The notes under the pieces: model-generated | What the model was told of the DNA's origin: nothing | The model's database searches: none | Seen by the model: only the letters and a program-made list of their open reading frames with translations | Shown: positions 24,118-33,700 of the stretch, piece after piece | Numbering within the stretch: position 1 is the first letter of the stretch | Layout of the letters: each line of letters begins with the position of its first letter | Translations under genes and position numbers: made by a program | DNA from: Lingula anatina | Lineage: Eukaryota; Brachiopoda; Lingulata; Lingulida; Lingulidae | Direction of reading: 5' to 3' | Length of the DNA stretch: 64,000 nucleotides | NCBI RefSeq assembly: GCF_001039355.2 | Contig: NW_019775447.1 | Coordinates: forward strand, 5,351 to 69,350

Positions 24118-26960
24118 GTTCTCTTTGTATTCAGTTATTAATTCATTTATTTATTTTTTGTCAGCCTGCTTTTTCTAGGTTTTAAGATTTCATAGATATT
24201 TATGTATTGAAATGAAGGCTAATTGTTATGAAACTATTTAGTTCTGTCTTCACTTGATTTCATTCCACTTTTGTTTTAAGTACTTTGAGTAGGTTTGATT
24301 ATAGAGAATGGTTTTCTGATGTTGGGTTAAAACATTAAAATAAAACACTAATAGAAAATAATGGTGAATAGATTTTTTAAACCAGTTTGGAAGTGTTCTG
24401 GTATATATTTATTCAACTAAAATGTTGTTGTTTTTATTTCCTGCATGTTAAGAATGGCCTAATGTTATGGATTACTGTTGTGTTTGCTTTCAATTAGGAA
24501 ACAGTATAGATGCTATACAAAACAAAATTTAAATACATAATCAGCCATTTTCCTAACCATACTTTGTTTAGACCAAAATAGTAATTTTCTGTTAAATATA
24601 TCAGTTGTATATTAAAAAACAATACATGCAATACAGTAAGTATATTTATGATATTATGTTTTTCCTTCAATAAAGAATAATGTCTGTCATGGTAACAGTT
24701 AACATAAGTAGGATTAAATTAAATGTTAAATGTAGCTTTGCTTAATTGTCTAGTGATTTTTCTTTGAGGGGGGAGGGATAGTTTGTGTACTCATTATTTG
24801 ATTATTAGTATGCTTAGTATTCAGTCCAGCAGAAATCCACCTTTGCAAGTGCTGTGATGCTTCATTACATTAGGTGGCTTCATGCTGAGCTGAAGATGAT
24901 GTAACAGTTGATGTCTGTTAGACTTGTTCAGAACCGGTTTTAATTTGTTCCAAATGGATTGTGAATGTGATCATTTTAGAAAATTAACACTTAAGATTAT
25001 AAATATATTCTGATGGCATTTCGGTTCTTATTTGTCTACAGTGATTTAGATTAGTTATAAGTGTTTTCCAAGAAAGTGGCTTTTCATGGTTTTTTAAGTT
25101 GTTGTTTTTTTTCTGTCAATCTGCCGTAGCTCTTATTTTCATTTTTCTGCAATATATCAGTCCAATACATATCTCATGCATGTATCTTTGTTTGTCAGTT
25201 GTGTATGTAAGGTTTGTGTACATAGATCTCTGTAAGTCGGGTTTTGTTATTTATGGTTTGTGTTACATGTTGTATCATGATTGTTGTAACATTCAGTCAC
25301 ATGTAATGATTATCAAGCTGTGAAATATGGTAAGGCTTTTCTGTATGTGAGCAGGTGATATGCAGCCCTGTTTTCTTTTGAAGACACACACACAACTGAA
25401 TGATATATTAATTCTCCCTGTCATCTGGAAATTTTGAAAATAAAATACGATAATAGCAGGTGTTTATCAACATTTTTGTTTTCCTAATTTTTTTTCGAAT
25501 TCGCCAAAAAACTAGTGATTAACACTCTTCAAAGTATTGCAATTTATCTGATGAAAAGCATCTCTTTTAGAAAAAATATTGAATGTAACTCTGTAAGGCA
25601 GCCCCCACATGAAAATTCTATCACTATTTTCCAGCTATGTTAGACAACCCCCACATGAAAATTCTATCACTATTTTCCAGCTCTGTTAGACAGCCCCCAC
25701 ATGAAAATTCTTGGCCTATTTTCCAGCTCTGTTAGACAGCCCCCACATGAAAACTCTTGACCTATTTTCCAGCTCTGTTAGACAGCCCCCACATGAAAAC
25801 TCTTGACCTATTTTCCAGCTCTATTAGACAGCCCCCACATGAAAATTCTGTCACTATTTTCCAGCTCTATTAGACAGCCCCCACATGAAAATTCTTGGCC
25901 TATTTTCCAGCTCTGTTAGACAGCCCCCACATGAAAATTCTTGACCTATTTTCCAGCTCTGTTAGACAGCCCCCACATGTTGATAGCTGAAGAAGAGAAG
26001 ATAATCTTTGAGGAGCAGAAGGGCGACCAGACGGTGGTGGAGGAGAAGTAAGTGATCATTCCCAATGAAACTGTTGTTCTACGTTGAGTGATCCACTTCT
26101 GCAAGGACTCTTCAATTTGGTGGATGCAATAGATTAACAGATCCTCCTGGCTTTGACTAGAATATATAAAAGCTGGTGATATTATGAGACTTGTGCTTTC
26201 AAGACAAAAGGGGGTGTGTTCATCTGTTTAACTGATTGCATTCAGCAAGAGTGCCAGAAAAGTTGGGTCAGTCTGCATAAGAGGACAGTTTCATTGAAAG
26301 TGATCTGGAACTAGTTCTTTAAGATACACGTAAGAAGGGAAACAATAAATGCATCAAGCAGCAGGCCTCAGTTATACAAAATCACCTTTTGAGTACATCA
26401 AAAGGTTCACAAAATCGGCACTTAACAAAGCTAGACACCTGTGTTCCATTTCATGGGCTCTTTTGGGACGAGGAAAGCTAAGAAATGTACTTCCATAGTT
26501 CACGTATTATTTCGAGTGTACTGTGTGTAAAATAAAAGGTAGAATGAAGCAGTGAATTTCATATAATGGTTTATTATTGTTCTTCAGGACATTGGTAGAC
26601 ACAGTGTATGCCATCAAAGACCAGCTGAAAGAATTGAGAGAGGTAATGTGTTTTTGATTGCTTGTTTAAAGGTGATTTGTTTCTGAAAAAAAAAAAGGCT
26701 CGATATCATGAGATAAAAAAAGCTTAGGGTGATTAACTGTCAATTTTGGTATGATGTTTTCTTATTTATTTATTCCATTTTATTTTATGTATTCATTTTA
26801 TTGATTTAATTATTTTTACCAGGAACAAGTGCTACTACGTAAAGAACTGGAGGAGGAGCGTAGAGCAAGGAAAAGAATTGAAGCCATGTTGAATAAATCT
26901 CGACGCTCTCTGAGGAGTCTTGTGGATGGACCTTGGGAAGAATCATCACCAATTTTATAG
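7293..26960 (+). CDS. ARHGEF7: PAK-interacting exchange factor (beta-PIX/ARHGEF7-like RhoGEF), complete
   Basis: A Rac/Cdc42 guanine-nucleotide exchange factor that binds PAK through SH3 and GIT through its C-terminal region, acting at focal adhesions. Exons: 7293-7367, 7695-7818, 8390-8475, 8971-9065, 9394-9489, 9804-9926, 10081-10219, 10611-10670, 10936-11013, 11215-11364, 11543-11621, 12024-12190, 12551-12770, 15596-15688, 22529-22563 (or to 22618), 23888-23921, 25966-26047, 26588-26642, 26823-26960. With the short exon 15 the frame is continuous for about 642 residues. SH3 (~11-65) has [22 protein letters not shown] (~96-290) has [20 protein letters not shown] (~293-405) has [10 protein letters not shown] and NAFEISG. 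Then come [13 protein letters not shown], the GIT-binding [30 protein letters not shown] and a C-terminal coiled coil. The ATG follows a spliced 5' UTR (acceptor 7230). There is no CH domain before SH3. The tail SSPIL* lacks a class I PDZ motif. Confidence 0.95.
16520..16760. mobile_element. MITE / fold-back element with ~45-bp imperfect inverted ends
   Basis: The left arm (ACTTTAGACCAAAATAATGA, then a stretch including CTGATACTGGATCTTAT) is mirrored by the right arm (TAAGATCCAGTATAAGG to ATTATTTTGGTGTAGAAGTT). No ORF. It lies in PIX intron 14. The flanking duplication is unresolved. Confidence 0.7.
17527..17783. mobile_element. Near-perfect palindromic fold-back MITE, 257 bp
   Basis: Starts GGCTTCGTTCACATGC and ends GCATGTGAACGAAGCC. 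The arms stay complementary almost to the centre (CTATTTTCTAAATTCTATTT, TATCTTATGATCACGG, GGCAGCGCGAGCCAGT), leaving a small AT loop near 17650. A transcript through PIX intron 14 could form a hairpin of roughly 120 bp. No ORF. The target-site duplication is unclear. Confidence 0.85.
18222..18371. repeat. Three tandem copies of a ~47-51-bp unit
   Basis: The unit is AACAAC[G/A]TCCCCAATATTTG, then GTGAAAAA, a variable A run, and ATTATTTTGTGTGTAAAT. The copies differ mainly in poly-A length. Intronic. Confidence 0.9.
19187..19273. repeat. (TAATA)n pentanucleotide microsatellite
   Basis: About 17 units of TAATA. Minus-strand Tyr/Ile/Leu repeat ORFs across it are artefacts. Intron 14 of the PIX gene. 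Confidence 0.95.
20052..20090 (+). other. Possible PIX micro-exon or cryptic exon (weak)
   Basis: CTCTGACAG precedes an 18-nt stretch (TGGATTTGTCCAAGTTAC, near 20077-20094) followed by GTGAGT. Inserted between exons 14 and 15 it keeps phase 1 and would add six residues. Only the splice motifs and length support it. Confidence 0.15.
20614..20947. mobile_element. MITE family A, complete copy, TTAAA-flanked
   Basis: Terminal inverted repeats GGGATAATAACTCTTCGT (left) and ACGAAGAGTTATTATCCC (right), with TTAAA immediately outside both ends. The flank contains TTAA, as in piggyBac-like insertions, but the 5-bp match leaves the superfamily open. No ORF. A reversed copy, split by later insertions, lies at about 56289-57800. 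Confidence 0.85.
20971..21255. mobile_element. MITE family B, long inverted repeats
   Basis: The left arm (GAGGCATTCACAACAG, CTTGGATCTACAGATCC, a TATTGCGGACC region, GATGGTCTCCCCGCCTCCAC) is mirrored by the right arm (GTGGAGGCGGGGAGACCATC, GGTCCGCCATATTTAATCC, GGATCTGTAGATCCAAG, CTGCTGTGAATGCCCTC). It abuts MITE A only about 20 bp away. Related sequences occur at 33796-33970, 46880-47030 and 58826-58935. Confidence 0.8.
21345..21600. repeat. Degenerate tandem repeat, unit ~66-74 bp, about four copies
   Basis: The phrase GCTCTATATCCGCTGGATAA recurs with variation near 21350, 21424, 21489 and 21557, each followed by CAGAGGATAACAGATTA-like sequence. PIX intron 14. Confidence 0.75.
25596..25979 (+). 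repeat. 46-bp tandem repeat carrying copies of the PIX exon-17 splice acceptor
   Basis: Eight full units plus a partial ninth. Each has AGACAGCCCCCACATGAAAA, a variable middle and CTATTTTCCAGCTCTGTT. The partial last unit (25964-25979) is itself the start of PIX exon 17, where GTTAG/ACAGCCCCCACATG gives residues DSPHM. The pyrimidine tract, AG and first exon bases are thus amplified upstream. Because 46 is not divisible by three, use of another unit shifts frame. Confidence 0.9.
26080..26285. mobile_element. MITE family C, copy 1
   Basis: Inverted ends around GATGCAATAGATTAACAGAT (left) and ATCTGTTTAACTGATTGCAT (right), with TCCTCCTGGCTTTGACTAG inside. A relative lies at 28045-28360. PIX intron 17. 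Boundaries are approximate. Confidence 0.65.
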
Positions 26961-27690
26961 GATTGAGGCATTCAGCATGACCTAGGGTGAAGGTCATGAC
27001 CTTATGCAAAGGTCAGGATCATTCTAGCCTTTGTAGAAGACACCATACCCAAACTTGGAAGGTTTTATGAAACATGATGTTGGAGACTGTGTACTGAGAG
27101 ACATATACATATTTATATGCATATAGATGAATTAGAGCAGAAAAGGCAGTATGGCACGTTAAGTATGAAGCATTCTTTTTTATCTCCTGCAAAAAACTAC
27201 AGATTGTTTAATTTTCATTTGAATGTGTATAAAAACAGAACGATAATGAGCAAAATAACTGCAAGGTAAATATTTAAAATGACTAACGGCATTGTTATAA
27301 GCTTTCCTAACTATTATAATTTCTTGAAAATATCTACAAAGTCGGCGTTAGTGTGGAAAAAAAATGGTAACTTCAGTTTAGGTATTTTTCTTTTCTTTTT
27401 TTTTTTCCAGTATTAATTCTTAACGAATTTGTTTTGTATTGTATTCAGCGAGATATTAGTGGTATATTGCTATAGATCATGTCACATATTCCTGTAAATT
27501 GTGTAGTTGTTAAACCGGATGCACTTCTTCTTACATCAGAATGTTGATAAAATGAAGCATATGTGCAGCATTAAAATTTTAAAACATGTTTTCATAACTG
27601 ATTATGCATATGAATCACAAAAAAACATAGCATATGTGCCTTAGATTTTTTTAACAGTTTTGTTAAAAAAATAAAACAAAGGTCCTTGAA
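26961..27690 (+). other. Probable 3' UTR of the PIX gene
   Basis: AT-rich sequence after the TAG at 26958-26960. AATAAA at 27670-27675 is a candidate polyadenylation signal, and ATTAAA near 27570 is an alternative. No coding signal. Confidence 0.5.
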
Positions 27691-28044
27691 TTTAAGGTTT
27701 TTGGCTTTCTTTAAAGATTTCTTTTTATGCCAATATAATATGAGTGAAAGCATGATTATTGAAATGAAGGTTGGTGAAACGACCAAGGGGTTATACATAG
27801 ACTTATTATTTTCAAATATTCCTTAAAATATCATTGGCTGTCTTGACAAGTCGACTCCTTTCAAATGCATCTTTAAGCACACGCTGATACGCACACGTTC
27901 TATATAATACAAGAATTAAGACACACAAGCGAAATTGGTTGGTAGCAAGAACCCCCAAGTTGTAAGAGCGACAAACGCCACACCAGGGAGGCGTAAGATC
28001 AGCAAGTTGAGTGTAAGGGCTCATTCCAAATGGAACTAATGTTT

Positions 28045-28360
28045 TACGCTATAACTCCGAGAATGCAATCAGCTTAACATATTAACACGCTTCCTCCTGG
28101 CTTTGAGTAGGATACAGAAAACCTGGTGATTGTGTACCCTCTACCAGGGTGGCAGATATTATAGGGAAATCTTGAAAAACCCACAGAATGCCAAATGACT
28201 GCCCATTTATCTAGAAACATATCTGTGACTACATGTATCTTGTGAAAATCAATCTGTCGTCCTGGTAGAGGATAATGATTATGCGTTGGGAAAAAAAGAG
28301 GCGCGTTAATCTGTTAAACTGGCTGCATCCAGCGAAAATGCCCACTGAGTTGGATCCATG
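28045..28360. mobile_element. MITE family C, copy 2
   Basis: Shares TTAACACGCTTCCTCCTGGC and TTTGAGTAGGATA on the left, and TTAATCTGTTAAACTGGCTG then CATCCAGCGAAAATG on the right, with 26080-26285. The interior differs, with an inverted CCTCTACCAGG / CCTGGTAGAGG pair. No ORF. Confidence 0.6.
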
Positions 28361-28833
28361 TGCGTAGACAGATGCTGTTTATGGGAGTGAGCCCTTAGTG
28401 TTGGTAGCAGAGGTCGCGTGCCGAATGGAGTGCCATCGTTGCAGAATCTGTCGACATGATCAAAGAGAGTCACTGGTGTAGTTTGCACGCACCCAGGGCG
28501 AGTTTGAATGACGGTAACGACGCCAGCTCAGAAATAACATGTCCCTCCACTAACAGCCCGAGGGACGAAAGGTGTGTGAGATTCAAAAGTCACCCAGTCT
28601 GCGATATCTAGCCTAAAACGTCAATTTTATAACTCGGGACTTGCGTGGTGAAAATTTTTTCTTTGTGTTTTGTTTCGCTTGGCTTGCAAGGTGACCAACA
28701 CCAATATAGGCGATTATATAGCATCCGTGTAAGACACAGTGCTTTGTGTTTTTATTATTTGGTCAAAGAGTTTTAATTTGCGTCACCGAAAAAATAAAAT
28801 AAAATAATTTGCATTGACATATAGAATACTAGT

Positions 28834-29296
28834 TGTTGCGGATCCCACATCAAACAAACAAACAAATGACGGGAAATGTTCACACTTTATTTCACGCACA
28901 CTGACATGGATATGGTGAAACTAAAAATAACAAAATAATGAAATATAAATACCAAACTAATTATACAAAATACACAAATATAACATAAATTGAATACAAA
29001 TATAAAAAGAAATAATAAATTAATTATAAGAAACGGAAATGTTGTGCAAATGATTAACAATAGAATTGAATACAATACGTACAGAGAAATGTGGCTTTCC
29101 CGTCCAGTGTTGATCCACAAATTTTGCCTACTAAAACTTCAGACTCGGCGACCTGAGCCTTCGCTCGTCAAATACAACGTGGCCGCGCCCAGAACTACTG
29201 CATACAGTATTTATACAGAGCAAATGATTTGCATAATAATACAAGGCTGACCAGTGATACGATTGTAAACGCAAATTGTTGTCATAAGCGACAACA
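28834..29296. mobile_element. Solo LTR, 463 bp, with perfect 5-bp target duplication
   Basis: Begins TGTTGCGGATCCC and ends GCGACAACA (TG...CA). CTAGT flanks it directly at 28829-28833 and 29297-29301. No second LTR or retroviral-type ORFs are adjacent, so it is best read as an LTR left by recombination of a full element. Short ORFs inside it are not supported as genes. Confidence 0.8.
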
Positions 29297-29301
29297 CTAG
29301 T

Positions 29302-30780
29302 TATTAACATATACTTGCTTATAACAGAGGTAACACTGTAAAACAAATCTCTCCTGTCTGTGCCAAAACACATTTCAACACAAAGGGTTGGGGGAAAATC
29401 CACGTCCTTTATATGAAATATATTAACACTTTTATAGTGTCATTAATGCAGGGAATTAATACAGTTAGTAGTTTGGGATACGGCGTCCAGTCTCATATGG
29501 TGACGCTATTTTAAAACCGCACTCGTTGACAGACAGCAAAATCCAGATGATTCTAACGAGTATTTAATGTGAGGCTTTCGCTAGCGACTGGGGGTAATTT
29601 TGCTTTTATTGAACACTTTGGCGTGAGAACGAGTCATAAAAAATTGAAACTATTTTAAAGAGGGTTTTATATGAAGCTTCCGCCGTCACCTGGAGGCGGT
29701 TTTGCTTTGATGATTGTATTGTTTGATATAAGGTCACTTCACACTACAGTGATGTTAAAGATTTTTATATTACAGCACATCAGCAAAGCAGTATGTATAA
29801 TTCCAAACAGACAGCAGCGCAGACGCCATGCATCTATCCCTTTAACGAAGATGTCCGATTCAGTATAAATTCTAGTGGAAATGTAGATTACGCGCGCTTT
29901 TGACATAAAAAATTAAATATATATCTTAATATTATCACCGTGTCCGATGTATTACATGTACATATGTGTCTTTGAATAAGAAACCAATATACATGTTTTA
30001 AAAGCAATATTTTTACGGTATTTTTATTCATCTTTTCACCGTGTTATGAGTAAGCGAGAGACAAAGACAAGAGTAGAGACATTCCGGGTGATCCTTCACT
30101 TCATTTTGCTAGGTGGCCGCCAGACAGAGAAAGATACTTTGCAAACTGAATCAATGCCTTTGCACACTCTGTGTATATAGTCACATGTCACTTGAAAAAA
30201 GCCATAGAGACATATTCAGCTGTGACTTTGGTCGCCTTTTAATTAAAATTACACATGCCAGCCCATTATGGTTGAAACAAAATCTTCGTATAGGAAATTA
30301 AACACAGGCAAGAGACTTGCTTAACGAGTATGGAATAAGTTGGACAATATCATTATGATACGTATAAAAATCTTAAACAAATTTTTGATACTGTTTTTAT
30401 AACCAATTGCGCAGCAAAACAGGTCTACAGGCCGCAGAATTAATGTATTCTTCTTAATTATAGTCTGGGATAGAAGATAGGATCTTCCAACATTTTGCAT
30501 ACTGACACCATTTCCCCATTTCCGCCCTGGTTCTAAAAAGTCCGCATCTAAGCTTGTTTGCATTATGGTGTACTTGTGAATTGTCTTAGAGGTAGTTTTG
30601 TATGGTTTTAAGATTCCTCAAACGATCAAGGTGACAGCCGAGCGAGGAGGAATAAGATCTCCAACGTCATCAAACCACGTGGATAAATAGGATATCTGAC
30701 GTTAGAACTGATGACCACTGTAATCTCATCCTGTAAAAGTTCCTTTGTGATTCACGTGGATATTTGAATAAAGTTTCCTT
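29302..30780. other. Intergenic, no gene recognised
   Basis: AT-rich sequence with scattered short ORFs under 90 codons and no splice-linked conserved motifs. It contains a loosely duplicated segment (around 29560-29610 and 29670-29720, both with a GAAGCTT/GAGGCTT ... GGTAATTTTGCTTTTA-like core). The right end is the 3' flank of the minus-strand collagen-lectin gene. Confidence 0.5.
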
Positions 30781-33700
30781 TTAAGGATTCATTCTTTCCA
30801 ATTTTCTCCTTATTTTTTCGATTTCACGTTTTTCATATGCCACTTGCTTAAAATAGGCTACATAGAGGTAGATGGTCCCTAGGAAAACCGTTCCTATGAT
30901 TACTCCTAGTACAATTTCATGTACCACGGCGTCCTTCAATTGTTGCAGAATGTCGGAGTCTTCTTCACTGTTTTCATGGCTTGGGGTACCATTCTGATTG
31001 TCACCTTTAATGGTAAAAATGGGGACACACGAATAAAAATCGAAACAGGGACATGAATGGAATAATCATTGTGCTATATGTGCTATGAGTATATCGAGGG
31101 ACGACTCGGAAGTTTGATAAAGATACTGAAACGCCCTTTCCAGGTCATTTCGTATCAGAGAATTATAATTCAATATTAAATCATTATATCCGTAAGCAGT
31201 GACGTTTTTGGCTGTTTATACCTAGTTTTAGTCTCCATAAGTTCATGCAATTCAAATGAATATGCTGATAACAAACGTTGCAAATGCTGATAACAAAACG
31301 TTATTAGAAGAAAATATCAAACCATCCTTTTTAATTCCCTAATTAATAAAGGTTTAGCCATGCGAAGGTCACTGTTTCACAGAAGGCCCTCTTTTTTATG
31401 CTGGACAGTATGAAAGACTCCCTATATTGACAGCCGACTAATTATAACTTCCGCTGGTCATATTAATCTAAGAGCATTTGGAGCAATTGTTTCATGACAG
31501 ATTAAGTCAAATTTTACTGCTTTTTACAATGGTATCAAGGTAATTTGGATATGTTTTTAAATATCTAGCTTTGATATGGAAAAGACGGCCACCTATAATA
31601 ATATTTGTAAAATGCAAATGAGTCGGCCAACAGACAATAAAGATACTCTTACCTTTTAGGAAGAAGAATGCGCCATTTGAGACAATAACTTTTGACTCTT
31701 TGAGACTCTTAAATTTGGTTGCAGCTGGAAGGAATATTCCTTTAAAGAATCTTGTAGTTGTGGATACTGTTCGTGTAAAGAATCTTGTAGTTGGGGATAC
31801 TGTTCGTGTGAAGAATCTTGTAGTTGGGGATACTGTTCGTGTAAAGAATCTTGTAGTTGGGGATACTGTTCGTGTGAAGAATTTTGGAGTTGGAGATACG
31901 GTTCGTGTAAAGAATTTTGTAGTTGGGGGTACTGTTCGTGTAAAAAATTTTGTAGTTGGAGAAAATGTCCGTCCACGCAATATTATGAAAAATCTGTCAG
32001 ACATTCCCTTTTCTCCTTTCATTCCAAAGAACGGTAGGCCTTTAGCTCCCTGCATTCCCTTCTCTCCCGGATGTCCAACAGATCCTGGAAGTCCTTGCTG
32101 ACCTGGATCCCCCGCCATGCCCTTCATACCCTTCATGCCTTTCACTGAGTCACCTGGTGGCCCTTGGTTTCCCGGAAGCCCTATGAAAGAAACATTCAAA
32201 TTATAAATCTAATGCAAATAATTATTTTATAATACGCATGTATTTCTTTCTTAAACGTGCTTTTGGAATTCACAGAAGGGTGATCATTGAAACGTATTTC
32301 TGATAATTTCACAACAAGATAACATATTCGAAGAAAAAAAGACTAATAAGAAATTGCTAAATTGCAAAGCTAAAATCATTTCAAAACAAATATTCCTTCT
32401 TACCTTTTGGTCCGGCTGTTCCTGGTGGTCCTCCCGTTCCGGTTGTTCCAGGAGGCCCTATTAACCCTGGTGGACCAGCTGTTCCAGCAGCACCAACCAT
32501 TCCTATAGGTCCACTTAGTCCTGGGGGTCCACCTGTGCCTGGTGGTCCTGCTGCTCCTTGGGGACCAACTGTTCCAGGTGGCCCAATGGTGCCTTGTGGA
32601 CCACCTGTTCCTGGAGGACCACTTCTCCCGGGTGGACCACTCGTGCCATCAGGCCCGCGGGTTCCAGGTGGACCACCAGTTCCCTCTGGTCCAACTGTTC
32701 CACTGCCTCCATTCAGTCCGGGTGGCCCACCAGTTTCTGTTAGCCCTGCTTCACCAACAGGACCACTAGTGCCTGGGGGGCCATCAAGTCCGGCAGGTCC
32801 TGATGTACCTGGAGGACCCCCTGACCCAGGTAATCCTGCCGTCCCTGGGGGTCCACCCGTTCCTGGTGGTCCTTGAGTGCCAGGAGGCCCTCCTGTACCT
32901 GAAGGTCCTTCGGTTCCCGGAGGACCACCCGAACCTGGTGGGCCACCTGTCCCGGGTGGTCCTTCAGTGCCGGGGGGTCCATTTGAACCTGGTGGCCCAC
33001 TGGTCCCTGGTGGTGCTCCAGTCCCCGGTGGCCCACTACTTCCGGGTGGTCCCATGGTTCCTGTTGGTCCACCTGTAGCTGGAGGGCCACCCGTTCCAGG
33101 AGGACCACTGGTTGCAGGAGGACCACCTGTTCCCGGTGGACCACTTGCTCCCTGAGGACCCCCTGTGCCAGGAGGTCCTCCTGTCCCTGGTGGGCCTGCA
33201 GTACCAGGTGGACCCCCAGTTCCCGGAGGTCCACTTGTTCCTGGGGGTCCACTGATTCCTGGGGGTCCGCTGGTTCCCGGTGGACCCGGGTTAGCTGCAA
33301 ATATGTTCACTTTCATTCAGCATTAAGGATAATATTTAAATGTACGTAGCAATTCATATCAACATTCAGATAAAGTCTAAAATCGCATATATATTTCTAT
33401 TCTTATTTTCATAAAGTACACGGACAGGAAAAAAATTAGGCTAGTTTCAGGTTAAGTACATTTAACGAAGAAGAGAAAAGACGACATAAGTACACATATT
33501 TAACAACGTAATATAAATAAGATGTTCACGCCTTCAACGCCATTACCTATCCATAAAGCCCTGCAGAAAAATGGGAGTATAAACGTGCACTGGCGGGATA
33601 CCCACTGGAATGGACTCACGGAGCGCGCGGCTGCACAGTTCTCTGTTGTGCCACCACTTGGCTCGTTGTTTCGCCATGCATCATAATCATCTGCAGTTCC

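Noticed and set aside
29131-29403. 90-codon minus-strand ORF, and an overlapping plus-strand ORF at 28990-29250
   Set aside because: Both lie mostly inside the solo LTR, overlap each other and show no conserved motif.
31700-32101. Plus-strand ORF with [11 protein letters not shown] repeats
   Set aside because: Shadow of the [11 protein letters not shown] coding repeat. The minus strand has matching exon boundaries in both paralogues.
32535-33155. Long plus-strand ORFs rich in GGP across the collagen exon
   Set aside because: They are antisense shadows of the minus-strand GPP collagen. Splice sites and the flanking conserved exons support the minus strand only. The same applies to minus-strand ORFs at 41396-42382.
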